DNA of 27,568 nt from CAYLJO01 sp964383905. GTDB lineage: Bacteria > Acidobacteriota > Blastocatellia > Pyrinomonadales > Pyrinomonadaceae. The translations under genes were made by a program, and so were the position numbers. The notes beneath the pieces were generated by a model. That model saw only the letters and a program-made list of their open reading frames with translations, was not told the origin of the DNA and searched no databases. The stretch is from the NCBI GenBank assembly GCA_964383905.1, contig CAYLJO010000070.1:1-27568 (forward strand), in the 5' to 3' direction. This document shows, one piece after another, positions 5,338 through 13,688 of this stretch (position 1 is the first letter of the stretch; every line of letters starts with the position of its first letter).

Positions 5338-7788
5338 TCAGAGCGTCCTGCTGGAAGCGGCCTGCGGCACCCGCGCGGGCCTGGCGCCCGCGGTCACGGG
5401 CGGCACAATCTTGTCCTTCAACGCTTCGCGAAAAACCTGTCTCACGTTGTCCACAAAGACAAACCGGACGTCCTTAAAAGGCTCTTTCGGAACCTCGTCC
5501 ATGTCGCGCCGGTTCTGCTGCGGCAGAATGATCGTGGTCACGCGCGCGCGACGCGCGGCCAGTACCTTTTCCTTGATTCCGCCGACGGGCAGGACATTCC
5601 CGCGGAGCGTGATCTCGCCGGTCATCGCGACGTCTTTACGTACGGGGCGCTGCGAGAGCGCCGAGACCATGGCCGTCGCCAGTGTGATCCCCGCCGAGGG
5701 CCCGTCTTTGGGGATGGCGCCTTCGGGAATGTGTATATGCAGATCGTAGGTGTTGAAATCCTCTTCGTTGATCTCCAACTCCTTGGCGCGCGATTTGGCG
5801 TAGGAATAAGCCGCCTGCGCCGACTCGCGCATCACCTCGCCGAGTTGGCCCGTCAGCACGAGGTTACCTTTGCCCTTCATCCGCAGGGCTTCGATGAAGA
5901 GCACGTCACCCCCGACAGCCGTCCACGCCAGCCCCGTGGCCACACCGACCTGGTCCTTCTTGAGGACTTCGTCCGGGATGATCTTGGGCGCGCCAAGAAA
6001 CTCATGAAGGTTTTTTAGCGAGATGCGCACGGTGGCCGCGTTCCCTTCCGCGATGCGGCGCGCCACCTTGCGACAGATCGTGCCGATCTCCCGCTCCAGC
6101 TGCCGGAGTCCGGCCTCCTGCGTATACTGCTGGATGATCGCGGTCAACGCGGTCTTTGAGATATGAAGGTTGCGCACCGTGATCCCGTTCTCTTCCATCT
6201 GCTTTGGCAAAAGGTGGCGACGCGCGATCTCGCGTTTCTCCTCTTCTGTATAACCGGCCAGGCGTATCACTTCCATCCGGTCGCGCAAGGCCGGCTGAAT
6301 CGTGTCAAGGATGTTCGCCGTCGTCATAAACATCACGTTCGAGAGATCGAAGGTGACGCCCAAGTAGTTGTCCCGGAAGCTATTGTTCTGCTCCGGGTCA
6401 AGGACCTCGAGCAAAGCTGACGACGGGTCGCCGCGAAAGTCTGCGCCGACCTTATCTATCTCGTCGAGCATGATGAGCGGGTTATTGGTGCCTGCCTGCT
6501 GGACGGCCTGAATCACACGACCGGGCATCGCCCCGACGTAAGTCCGGCGGTGGCCGCGAATCTCCGCCTCGTCGTGCACCCCGCCGAGGGACAAACGCAC
6601 AAACTTGCGATCAAGCGCGCGCGCAATCGAGCGGCCCAGGCTGGTTTTACCCACGCCCGGCGGCCCGACCAGGCAGAGGATTGGCCCCTTCGGCTTCTCC
6701 TTCAGCTTGCGCACGGCGAGGGCTTCGACGATGCGGTCTTTAACTTTTTCGAGGCCGTAGTGATCCTCGTTGAGAATCTTCTCGGCTTTGACCAGGTCCA
6801 GATTGTCCGTGGAGGCTTTTGACCAGGGGAGGTCGGTCATGATCTCCATCCAGTTGCGCAAGGTTGCCGTCTCGGCCGCGTCCGGGTGCATCCGCTCGAG
6901 CTTCTTGAGCTGCCTGAGCGCCTCCTCTTCGGCGGGCTTCGGCATCTTTGCCGCTTCGATCTTTTCCCTGAATTGCGCGATCTCTTCGGCCAGCTCGTTG
7001 CCCTCGCCGAGCTCGGTCTGGATCGCCTTCATCTGCTGGCGCAGGTAGAACTCGCGCTGCGAGCGGTCGATGTCGGCGCGCGCCTGCGTGTTGATCTCCT
7101 GCTGCACGGTGAGGACTTCGATCTCTTTGTTGAGCAGCTCATTGACGCGCCTGAGGCGGGCCGTCGTGTCCGCAATGTCGAGCACGGATTGCGCGTCTTC
7201 GACCTTCAATTCGAGGTTGGATGCGGAAAGGTCGGCGAGTCGCCCCGCGTCGTCAAGGTTGGCGATAATCGCCATTACTTCGGGCGAGATGTTTTTCCCG
7301 AGGTTCGCCGCTTTTTCCATCGAAGCGCGCACGTTGCGTATCAGGGCCTCGACTTCAAGCGAACGCTCCGGCGCGGGCGGCTCCTGTACGGCGTGTAGAC
7401 GCGCCCGCAAGTACTCGCCGCCCGTTTCGACGGCGTCGAGCGCGGCACGCGCCAGCCCTTGGACGAGTATACGTATGCGGCCGTCCGGCAGCTTGAGCAT
7501 GCGCATGATGACGGCCACCGTCCCGATACCGTAGAGGTCCTCGCCCGCCGGCTCTTCCTTATCAAGATCCTTCTGCGAAGCCAGCAGGATCATGCGGTTC
7601 TCGCCGAGCGCTTCGTCAACCGCGCGGATCGACTTTTCGCGCGAGACGAAGAGCGGCACGATCATGAAAGGGTAGATCACAATATCACGCAACGGCAGCA
7701 CGGGGAGCTCATTCGGGATTTGCAACTGCTGCTCGCCGCCTGCTGCTTCGAGACCTTCTGTAATGTCTGTGTTGATGATGTTAGCCAT
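5338..7788 (-). CDS. lon: ATP-dependent Lon protease
   Basis: This 816-residue cytoplasmic protease degrades misfolded and regulatory proteins. The start MANIINTDITEG at 7788 is chosen because an in-frame extension to 7830 would translate the inverted repeat upstream. The N-terminal substrate-binding domain begins LPVLPLRDIVIYPFM, a long coiled-coil region follows (REFYLRQQMKAIQTELGEG near 240), and then comes the AAA+ module with Walker A GPPGVGKTSLG (about 373) and Walker B LIMLDEIDKVG (about 437). The protease domain has the Ser-Lys dyad: Ser in PKDGPSAGIT (about 696) and Lys in GGIKEKVLAARRA (about 739). It is complete, with all active residues in place, and its length is near the E. coli enzyme's 784 residues. 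It lies directly behind hsp20 in the same direction, separated by a long inverted repeat that may matter for control of the pair. No CIRCE element is visible. Confidence 0.97.
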   Translation of the reverse strand: MANIINTDITEGLEAAGGEQQLQIPNELPVLPLRDIVIYPFMIVPLFVSREKSIRAVDEALGENRMILLASQKDLDKEEPAGEDLYGIGTVAVIMRMLKLPDGRIRILVQGLARAALDAVETGGEYLRARLHAVQEPPAPERSLEVEALIRNVRASMEKAANLGKNISPEVMAIIANLDDAGRLADLSASNLELKVEDAQSVLDIADTTARLRRVNELLNKEIEVLTVQQEINTQARADIDRSQREFYLRQQMKAIQTELGEGNELAEEIAQFREKIEAAKMPKPAEEEALRQLKKLERMHPDAAETATLRNWMEIMTDLPWSKASTDNLDLVKAEKILNEDHYGLEKVKDRIVEALAVRKLKEKPKGPILCLVGPPGVGKTSLGRSIARALDRKFVRLSLGGVHDEAEIRGHRRTYVGAMPGRVIQAVQQAGTNNPLIMLDEIDKVGADFRGDPSSALLEVLDPEQNNSFRDNYLGVTFDLSNVMFMTTANILDTIQPALRDRMEVIRLAGYTEEEKREIARRHLLPKQMEENGITVRNLHISKTALTAIIQQYTQEAGLRQLEREIGTICRKVARRIAEGNAATVRISLKNLHEFLGAPKIIPDEVLKKDQVGVATGLAWTAVGGDVLFIEALRMKGKGNLVLTGQLGEVMRESAQAAYSYAKSRAKELEINEEDFNTYDLHIHIPEGAIPKDGPSAGITLATAMVSALSQRPVRKDVAMTGEITLRGNVLPVGGIKEKVLAARRARVTTIILPQQNRRDMDEVPKEPFKDVRFVFVDNVRQVFREALKDKIVPPVTAGARPARVPQAASSRTL

Positions 7789-7807
7789 AATCGGTAATGA
7801 TGATTGA

Positions 7808-7864
7808 TGAGCGCCGCAACGATGAATCAAAGCACCCGGATTTTACTCATCGTTGCGGCGCTCA
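7808..7864. repeat. 18-bp perfect inverted repeat between hsp20 and lon
   Basis: TGAGCGCCGCAACGATGA (7808-7825) is repeated inverted and without mismatch at 7847-7864, around a 21-base centre. The right arm overlaps the hsp20 stop codon, and the left arm lies 20 bases upstream of the lon start codon. In RNA it would be a very stable hairpin. It may terminate or stabilise hsp20 transcripts, or act in the lon leader. It lacks a T-run on either side, and it is not CIRCE (TTAGCACTC). Confidence 0.75.
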
Positions 7865-8335
7865 GTGTTCATCCTTCTCTTTGATTGGAACTCTAAACTC
7901 CGCCCCACGGCGGTCTTTGCGCTTCGGAAGGTGGACGGTCAGCACACCGTTCGATAGCTCGGCAGTCGCCTCCCGGGTACTGATCGTCCAGCGCAGCGGC
8001 ACGATGCGGCTGAAATTCCCGTAACTGCGCTCGGAACAGAGATGCGAGATCACGTGCGTGCGCGGCACACGCTTTTTCTTCTCGCCGCGGACGCGCAGGT
8101 GCGTGTTCGAGAGCCCGATCCGGATCTGCTCGGCGCGCACGCCCGGCAATTCAACTCTCACGATGATGGCGCCGTCCGCCTCGCACAGATCAACGGGGGG
8201 CGACCATTCCCCCGGCGCGGGCGGGATATCGGCCTCCGTCGCTTCCTGCAGCGCGGCAAACAGACGACCGATGTGGTCGCGCAAGCGTTCCAGTTCGATC
8301 CGTTCGAGGCCTGTGGCGTGGACCGCTTTGATCAT
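7862..8335 (-). CDS. Hsp20 / alpha-crystallin family small heat-shock protein
   Basis: This 157-residue ATP-independent holdase prevents aggregation of unfolded proteins. The N-terminal arm (1-45) is helical. The alpha-crystallin domain runs from about residue 48 (WSPPVDLCEADGAIIVRVELPG) to 145, with the typical LPGVRAEQIRIGLSNTHLRV strand pair (split as LPGVRAEQI and RIGLSNTHLRV), the ERSYGNFSRIVPL motif and the GVLTVHLPK signature. The short tail ends FRVPIKEKDEH, where VPI could serve as the I-x-I oligomer anchor. It lies 86 bases after nrdR and 73 bases before lon, all on the minus strand. Pairing a holdase with Lon makes sense as a protein-quality-control unit. The ribosome site is weak. 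Heat control is likely by family, but no operator is visible. Confidence 0.93.
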   Translation of the reverse strand: MIKAVHATGLERIELERLRDHIGRLFAALQEATEADIPPAPGEWSPPVDLCEADGAIIVRVELPGVRAEQIRIGLSNTHLRVRGEKKKRVPRTHVISHLCSERSYGNFSRIVPLRWTISTREATAELSNGVLTVHLPKRKDRRGAEFRVPIKEKDEH

Positions 8336-8421
8336 CTAAGTCACCACGCTCATCGTCAATGGTAGATCATCAATAGAAATCATCACAGGGTAAACAGCTA
8401 TCCGTACGCGATTCACGTCCT

Positions 8422-8904
8422 TCATGCCCTTCTGACCGACGCGTTACCGGTACGCGAACGCACCAGGTGTTTCAGCTCGTGCATGAACTCCGACACGTCT
8501 TCGAATTCAAGATAGACGGAGGCAAAGCGCACGTAGGCCACTTTATCCAACTCTTTCAAACGGCGCATAATCATTTCACCGACCTTGCTGGTGGGCCGCT
8601 CGCGCTCCGGTGATTCCTGCACATACTTCTCGACGGCGTTGACGATCCCCTCCAACTTGGAAGACGGGACCGGGCGCTTTTCGCAGGCCCGCAAAAGGCC
8701 CGCCATCACCTTGTTGCGGTCGAAAGCCTCACGCCGCCCGTCCTTTTTGATCACCATATAGGGGATCTCGTCGATGCGCTCGTAGGACGTGAAGCGCCGC
8801 TCACAACGCAGGCATTCACGGCGACGTCGGATGGCGTCGCCCTCGCGCGACTCGCGCGAATCAACCACCTTGTCTTCGATGAAACCACAGAAGGGACATT
8901 TCAT
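8422..8904 (-). CDS. nrdR: Transcriptional repressor NrdR
   Basis: This 160-residue repressor of ribonucleotide reductase genes senses (d)ATP. A zinc ribbon at the N-terminus has C3-C6 (CPFC) and C31-C34 (CLRC), followed by RRFTSYERIDE. The ATP-cone domain spans about 48-138 (VIKKDGRREAFDRNKVMAGL to VYLEFEDVSEF). The length matches the family norm of about 150-160 residues. GGAG lies five bases before the ATG. No ribonucleotide reductase gene or NrdR box is seen in the window, so its regulon lies elsewhere. It heads the minus-strand run with hsp20 and lon, though the 86-base gap leaves shared transcription open. Confidence 0.96.
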   Translation of the reverse strand: MKCPFCGFIEDKVVDSRESREGDAIRRRRECLRCERRFTSYERIDEIPYMVIKKDGRREAFDRNKVMAGLLRACEKRPVPSSKLEGIVNAVEKYVQESPERERPTSKVGEMIMRRLKELDKVAYVRFASVYLEFEDVSEFMHELKHLVRSRTGNASVRRA

Positions 8905-9100
8905 AGCGACTCCGAAAGTGAAGGGGGAAAAGCGATAAAAGCGCTAAGGCCGAGGCGGCTGAGATCCCTTGTGAATGCCCCCCTGGATTTCGCCTCTTCA
9001 ACTCTTTGCCTTTCTCCTATTTAAACTTTTACCGATACCTGTTCCGGCCAGGTCAGCTTTCACATTCTCATCAAAATTCTCCAGCCCGGACTCGATTAAA

Positions 9101-10186
9101 TTATTTACCCACAACGGCTGTACCGAAGGCGGCCGCCTCCGCCGATCCGACCCTCTCCTCCTCAACGGCGTGCTCGATGGCGTCGGATGAGGTGAGACGG
9201 CGTAAGCGTCCGATGTCAATGTCGCCGCGCAGAAAATAGTAGACGCCAAAGATGAGTGCCGGGGCGAAGAGGACTAAATGCGCAATAAAAGCGATGGCCG
9301 CCGCGTCATTACGCGAAACGCCAAGGAAGATCAGCCCCACGGCCGCCGCCGTGTGAAAGGCCCCGGCGGCACCGCCGGGCGTTGGCACGAGCGAGCCGAG
9401 CAGCTCCCACCCCATCACATACATCGCCCCGGTGAGGCCGATCGCGCTGCCACCCACGCTCACCCCGAACGCGCGCAGCACAAGCCAGTTGGCGAGAGTA
9501 ATCGTCAGCCACAGCAGCGCCGTCCAGCCGGCGGTGACGGCCAATTCGCGCGCATCCGCCAGAACCCTTAAAGCGCCGGCCAATTGCTCCAGGAGATGAA
9601 TCACACCATTACTCAACCGCTGCGGCACCAGGCGCCGGCGCTCAACCCTCCGCGTAAGCCAGCCGATCACGGCGCGCGACCGCCGCTCGAACAGGGCCAG
9701 TACGACCAGGCCGGCCAGTGAGGCGATCAACAAGACGGGGCCGGCCACCCGCACATAACGGAGCGCGGGTATCCATATCAGGCTCAAAGCAAACAGCACG
9801 AGAACGGCGACGGTGTCGCAGACGCGCTCGATGATGATAGTGATGAATGAAGCGACGGGCCGCACGCGCCTGTCGCGCAACGAAAGCACTACCGGGCGGA
9901 CTACTTCGCCGGCCCGTCCGAAGAGCATGACCGAGCTAAATCCAATGGTTGTCGCGATGAACAGAGCACCGAGGCCCGACGGCGTGAGCGGCGCAAGCAA
10001 CGTCCGCCAGCGAAAGGCGCGCAGCACGTAGGTTGAACAGACGAGGGCAACCGCCGCCACGAGCAGTCGCCAGTCCGCGCGGCCGACGGCCCTCCACACC
10101 TCCGCCCAGTCAAGCTGGCGCCCGAACCACCACAAAATAAGCGCGGCCAGCAGCAGAAGCGCCATGAATTTTAAGTGCTTACGCAA
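9101..10186 (-). CDS. UPF0104 / LPG-synthase-type transmembrane protein
   Basis: This 361-residue integral membrane protein belongs to the lysylphosphatidylglycerol-synthase transmembrane family, whose members are flippases or unknown lipid transporters. I take the TTG at 10186 as the start. It has GAGG eight bases upstream and gives the family-like opening MRKHLKFMALLLLAALILWW. A downstream ATG at 10165 is the alternative. Family landmarks include DWAEVWRAVGRADWRLL, RAFRWRTLLAPL, GFSSVMLFGRAGEVVRPVVL and TPGGAGAFHTA-like VPTPGGAAGAFHTAAAVGLI, with about seven or eight hydrophobic helices. The aminoacyl-transferase domain of MprF is absent, so it is the stand-alone membrane form. Divergent from the sigma-factor gene. 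Substrate unknown. Confidence 0.85.
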   Translation of the reverse strand: MRKHLKFMALLLLAALILWWFGRQLDWAEVWRAVGRADWRLLVAAVALVCSTYVLRAFRWRTLLAPLTPSGLGALFIATTIGFSSVMLFGRAGEVVRPVVLSLRDRRVRPVASFITIIIERVCDTVAVLVLFALSLIWIPALRYVRVAGPVLLIASLAGLVVLALFERRSRAVIGWLTRRVERRRLVPQRLSNGVIHLLEQLAGALRVLADARELAVTAGWTALLWLTITLANWLVLRAFGVSVGGSAIGLTGAMYVMGWELLGSLVPTPGGAAGAFHTAAAVGLIFLGVSRNDAAAIAFIAHLVLFAPALIFGVYYFLRGDIDIGRLRRLTSSDAIEHAVEEERVGSAEAAAFGTAVVGK

Positions 10187-10519
10187 AATAAGAGCCTCAT
10201 TGCAAAGCCACGGCGACCAACGAAGGCGCGGAAATTTGACTTCCCCTCGCCGCCGACCACAATATATGGTATGGCCCAATAAGGCTACAACACTTTGCAA
10301 GAGGGGCGCAAGGAGGGGCCGGAGGGGGAAAGTGGGCCGGGAGGTTCGAGCGCGCCGCCCCCGGGCGCTATAATGGAGGCATGTTTCTACGCTTCTGGCG
10401 TGTTTCCCGACGGGTTCATCGCTTTAGCGGGAACTTTAACTCTCCATTCGTCGTTATCTGCACATGGCAGGGGAGTTTGCCACCTTACGGGATGTGTTCT
10501 AGGAAGCGGAACGACCTGA
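10187..10519. other. Divergent intergenic region between the UPF0104 gene and the ECF sigma gene
   Basis: These 333 bases contain no gene I can support. They carry a perfect TATAAT on the plus strand at 10369-10374 with a poor -35 (TTCGAG, 18-base spacer), and an ECF-type promoter candidate at 10430-10455. A G-rich tract (10300-10345) precedes a GC-rich imperfect palindrome around 10350-10368. Confidence 0.5.
10430..10455 (+). promoter_or_regulatory. Candidate ECF-type promoter of the sigma-factor gene
   Basis: GGAACTT (10430-10436) matches the -35 element shared by many group-IV sigma factors. CGTC at 10449 and CGTT at 10452 lie where a -10 would be; measured from GGAAC the spacing is 14 or 17 bases. 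Its position about 70 bases ahead of an ECF sigma gene suggests autoregulation, which is inference. Confidence 0.45.
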
Positions 10520-11137
10520 TTGGAGAAGCAAAAGGTGGGGGCTGCGAGTAGCTTGGCTGCCAATGAAGGTGCCGAATTGGTGCGCAGATGTCGCGCGGGT
10601 GATGGCGCGGCGTGGGAGGAGATCGTCTCCTCGTACTCACGTCGCATCTACAATCTCGCCTATCGCTTCACCTCGCGCGCCGATGCCGCCGAGGATTTGA
10701 CGCAGGAAGTTTTCATCCGCGTCTACCGTTCTTTGGACCAATACGACCCTAAGCAGGGTGACCTGCAAAACTGGCTGATGCGGCTGGCGCGTAATCTGAT
10801 CATTGACGATTACAGGAAAAGGCAGCGCACGCCGCACGACACGCACGCGGACGATCTGGAAGATCATACGTACCATCTCCGCGCATCAAGTAATTCGGTG
10901 CAAAGCGAGATGGAGCGCCGCGAGCTCGGCGCGCAGGTTCAGGCCGGCATTGATAAGCTCTCCCCCGATCTCCGCGTCTGTGTTATTTTGCGCGACATCG
11001 AAGAGCTCAGCTACCAGGAGATCGTTGACCTTTTGCAGATACCCGAAGGTACGGTGAAATCGCGCATTAATCGAGGCCGCATTGAGCTGGCGAAAATACT
11101 TCGCCGGATGCGCGTCGTGGCGATGAGCAGTGTGTAG
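10520..11137 (+). CDS. ECF (RpoE-type) RNA polymerase sigma factor
   Basis: This 205-residue group-IV sigma factor directs RNA polymerase to stress promoters. Region 2 covers about residues 36-100: RRIYNLAYRFTSRADAAEDL, TQEVFIRVYRSLDQYD and NWLMRLARNLIIDDYRKRQR, the part that melts the -10. Region 4 covers about 137-190: LSPDLRVCVILRDIEELSYQ, EIVDLLQIPEGTVKSRINRG, the -35 helix-turn-helix. There is no region 3 or C-terminal extension. Two starts are plausible: TTG at 10520 right after an in-frame stop, or GTG at 10535 with GGAG nine bases upstream. It is followed after 95 bases by its likely zinc-finger anti-sigma factor. It probably responds to an envelope signal relayed by that partner. Confidence 0.94.
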   Translation: MEKQKVGAASSLAANEGAELVRRCRAGDGAAWEEIVSSYSRRIYNLAYRFTSRADAAEDLTQEVFIRVYRSLDQYDPKQGDLQNWLMRLARNLIIDDYRKRQRTPHDTHADDLEDHTYHLRASSNSVQSEMERRELGAQVQAGIDKLSPDLRVCVILRDIEELSYQEIVDLLQIPEGTVKSRINRGRIELAKILRRMRVVAMSSV

Positions 11138-11232
11138 ACAAAAAGCTTGATCCCGTGCGTCTACAGTAGGGCAGGAGTCACATGGATAAGATCGGAAATT
11201 TAAGATCATGAGGGGAAGAATCGAGTAGTAAA

Positions 11233-12081
11233 ATGCTTTGCGCAGATTTTGAAGATCGCCTGATAGACTACCTTGACGGCGCGCTGGACGCCGCCGGCAC
11301 CGCCGCCATGGCCGAGCACGCCATGCGCTGCCCCGTCTGTCACGAGCTTTTAAGCGAGGTCAAAAATACTCTTCGGGCCTGCCAGACGTCACGGCCCGCC
11401 CCCCCACCCGCCGACCTTGAAGCACGCATACTGAAGCAGACAATGCCGGAAACGGCTATGTCCTGTGACCAGTTCGAAGAATATCTGACCGATTACCTGG
11501 ATGGTTTTCTTCCCGCCCCCCTTTATCATCGCTGGGAACGCCACGCGGCCCTGTGCGAACGCTGCACGGAGTTGCCCGGGCAGGTCGTGCGCGCCATCGG
11601 CGCCTGCTACACCTATATTAACGAGGAGCAGCCTCTGCCCGCCGGTCTGCACGCCCGGATCCTCCAAGCGACGCTCGGCACGATAGATGCCGAAGAGGTG
11701 CGGGCCCCGCTCGCCGCTCGTGTCGCCGCGTGGCTGCGTATCTGGCTTGACCCGATTGTTTCCCCTCAACTGGCGACCGTGGCGACCATGCTGCTCGTCG
11801 CCGTGCTGGTGCTGACCAGCACCGTCTCAGCCGACGGTTCGATCAGTGGGATGTATCGCGCGAGCGTGCGGCTGGCCGAGCAAACCTATGCGCACGGCGC
11901 AACTACCGCGGAGAAAGGCGCCGCCCTCTCCGACGACCTGAGGCAGATTACCCATGATCTTAGCGATCTGGTGAGTGGCGGCGGCCAGCGTCGCAGCACT
12001 CCGGCCGCAAACAGTGGGCCGAAGCCGGAGAACGCACCGTCACAAAATCCACCGGAGCAGAAGAACCGGCAGAATCGTTAG
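11233..12081 (+). CDS. Membrane anti-sigma factor with two zinc-finger (zf-HC2) domains
   Basis: This 282-residue single-pass protein probably sequesters the ECF sigma factor encoded just upstream. It carries two tandem zf-HC2 modules: DFEDRLIDYLDGALD ... HAMRCPVC (residues about 4-37) and DQFEEYLTDYLDGFLPAP ... HAALCERC (about 78-112). Each has the H-x3-C-x2-C zinc motif of ZAS-type anti-sigma factors. One hydrophobic helix at about 177-196 (LATVATMLLVAVLVLTSTVS) crosses the membrane. The last 85 residues, rich in Gln, Ser and Pro, would be periplasmic and end SQNPPEQKNRQNR. The duplicated finger is unusual, since most anti-sigma factors have one. It may bind two sigma molecules or reflect an internal duplication. 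A B-box membrane protein follows 50 bases later, probably in the same operon. Confidence 0.88.
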   Translation: MLCADFEDRLIDYLDGALDAAGTAAMAEHAMRCPVCHELLSEVKNTLRACQTSRPAPPPADLEARILKQTMPETAMSCDQFEEYLTDYLDGFLPAPLYHRWERHAALCERCTELPGQVVRAIGACYTYINEEQPLPAGLHARILQATLGTIDAEEVRAPLAARVAAWLRIWLDPIVSPQLATVATMLLVAVLVLTSTVSADGSISGMYRASVRLAEQTYAHGATTAEKGAALSDDLRQITHDLSDLVSGGGQRRSTPAANSGPKPENAPSQNPPEQKNRQNR

Positions 12082-12131
12082 CGGCCGCGTGAATTGAGCC
12101 GAGAAATTCGAGGTGGCAACAAGACACGTTG

Positions 12132-12902
12132 ATGAATTGCGCTTACCATCCGAGAAACCCCGCCACCGTGCAGTGCAACCGCTGCGCGCGCCCCTTGTGC
12201 CCGGCGTGTGACCATCGCATCCGGGGTTTCCCCTTCTGCCAGGATTGCATCGTCATGGGGGTCGAGATGTTGCAGCAGCAGGCGCGTTCTGCCGCAGCCC
12301 CTGTGATTCATCGCAAGACTTCCCCGCTCGCCGCCACGCTGCTTTCGCTCATCGTGCCCGGTCTCGGCGCGGCCTACAACGGGCAGACGTCGAAGGCCAT
12401 CGTTCACTTCGCCATTTTTGCCAGTTTCTTTCAAATGGCGACGGTGACCGACGGGGTGCTCTTTTTTGTTCTCGGCGTCGTAGGCACGTGGCTCTTTGCG
12501 GCGGTTGACGCGTACCGTACGGCCCAATTGATGCGTGCCGGACTGGCGGTTGACGCCGAAGAAGATGTCATCGCCCGCCGCCTCTACGGCAACCCCTTCG
12601 CATGGAGCGTGACGCTAGTCGTGCTGGGCATTGTTTTCCTGCTGCACACGCTGCTTGGCATTGTGCTCCCGGTGCGGGAATTTCTTCCGGTCGCCCTCGT
12701 GGCACTGGGCGCATACATGATGGTTGACTACGTCCGCCGCCGGCGAAAACGTGACCGTGACATCCCTGCTTTCGATGCGCTTCGCCAGCCGCCGTCGGTC
12801 GTTAGCGCCCCCCTGGACTCTCAGAGATTCCGCACCGGCGAGCTTGAGACGCAGGTTTCGGCGCGTGCGGTCGAACCATTACCGTTCGGGCGACGGCCAT
12901 GA
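12132..12902 (+). CDS. B-box-type zinc-finger membrane protein
   Basis: The 256-residue product starts at ATG 12132 (an adjacent TTG at 12129 is the alternative). The first 40 residues hold a B-box-like zinc finger: MNCAYHPRNPATVQCNRCAR, then LCPACDHRIRGFPFCQDC, eight Cys/His ligands in all. About four hydrophobic segments follow: LAATLLSLIVPGLGAAYNGQ (resembling the TM2 motif), HFAIFASFFQMATVTDGVLF, FAWSVTLVVLGIVFLLHTLL and REFLPVALVALGAYMMVDYV. The tail is basic and soluble. Proteins with this layout are common in Acidobacteriota but their role is not established. Third gene of the sigma/anti-sigma cluster; a hairpin directly behind its stop ends the unit. Confidence 0.75.
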   Translation: MNCAYHPRNPATVQCNRCARPLCPACDHRIRGFPFCQDCIVMGVEMLQQQARSAAAPVIHRKTSPLAATLLSLIVPGLGAAYNGQTSKAIVHFAIFASFFQMATVTDGVLFFVLGVVGTWLFAAVDAYRTAQLMRAGLAVDAEEDVIARRLYGNPFAWSVTLVVLGIVFLLHTLLGIVLPVREFLPVALVALGAYMMVDYVRRRRKRDRDIPAFDALRQPPSVVSAPLDSQRFRTGELETQVSARAVEPLPFGRRP

Positions 12903-12903
12903 G

Positions 12904-12952
12904 AAGGCAAAAGTGAAAAACAATAAGCGTTCCTTATTCTTACTTTTGCCTT
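12904..12952 (+). terminator. Hairpin terminator after the B-box protein gene
   Basis: AAGGCAAAAGT (12904-12914) pairs with ACTTTTGCCTT (12942-12952). Inside, AATAAG and CTTATT form a second 6-bp stem. The structure begins two bases beyond the TGA. The 3' side is not T-rich, so it may work only partly. Confidence 0.6.
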
Positions 12953-13075
12953 ATCAAACGCGCGTTCCTTTGATATAGTAGAAGGCGGAGTTCGGGCCTG
13001 GGGTTTAATCGGACTGATTTCAGGCAATGCGCACCGTTTGTGGTTCGGGTAATTCGTTGTCGAGGTAATAAGACC

Positions 13076-13294
13076 ATGCCAGCTTTTCTTCATACATTCG
13101 CTCGGTGGGGCGGAATTTTAACTGTTATCCTGCTCGTCATCACGCTGCTGCGCCAGCTCATCGCGCTCGTCAGTTTCCTTCTCGTCGCCATCAAAGTCGC
13201 CGTCGTCGTCGTCTTCGTCGGCCTCTTCCTGCTGATCGCCCTCTCAATACTTCGTGACCGCGGGCGACGGCGCCGCGAAGCCGAAGAGCTGTAA
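13076..13294 (+). CDS. Small membrane protein of unknown function
   Basis: This 72-residue product starts at ATG 13076, where GAGG lies ten bases upstream; a longer reading from 13040 lacks such a site. Two hydrophobic segments fill most of it: GGILTVILLVITLLRQLIAL and IKVAVVVVFVGLFLLIALSI. The tail RDRGRRRREAEEL is basic then acidic and should stay in the cytoplasm. No family is recognised. A 7-bp hairpin (GTAACGA/TCGTTAC, 13291-13315) overlaps its stop codon and may act as a weak terminator. It stands alone, separated from the upstream cluster by a terminator. Confidence 0.65.
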   Translation: MPAFLHTFARWGGILTVILLVITLLRQLIALVSFLLVAIKVAVVVVFVGLFLLIALSILRDRGRRRREAEEL

Positions 13295-13688
13295 CGATTC
13301 GCAGGCTCTCGTTACGTACCATTTTCAATTTCCGCCGTTTACCAATTACTGCGCACGCGGTAACAAAACTACCTATCACCTGATTTTAACTTCCAGGCTT
13401 TTCCTCCGTCTTCCTCTGCCTCCTCGGCGTCCCCTGCGGTTCAATTCTCCTTCTTGAATAGGCTAAGTGGCAGTAACCTGAACGTGAGGGAGAATCTCTT
13501 TGAACTCGCGCTTGGGCCAATAGACCGGCTTCGAGGGACAACTAAGACTTTACTGTTGTCACCTAATGCTATCTATATGCTGCGCACACCAAGATGTGGA
13601 TTTGAACATTTCCGAAGGGCAGAGATGCAAGACTACCCTATAGAGCGCGGGGTGGTGGTCAAATCCCTGTCCGGCAGACGCGCGCCGT
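13295..13688. other. Gene-poor region upstream of the decayed segment
   Basis: About 390 bases without a gene I can support. It contains four imperfect copies of a 9-base pyrimidine-rich unit at 13402-13437 (TCCTCCGTC, TTCCTCTGC, CTCCTCGGC, GTCCCCTGC). It also has a short dyad GACAAC...GTTGTC near 13539-13560. An open frame at 13454-13699 has no recognisable motif. I searched by eye for tRNA or tmRNA features and found none that hold together. Confidence 0.5.

Noticed and set aside
5311..6018. 235-residue plus-strand open frame
   Set aside because: It is opposite the Lon protease domain, which is unmistakable; low-complexity composition.
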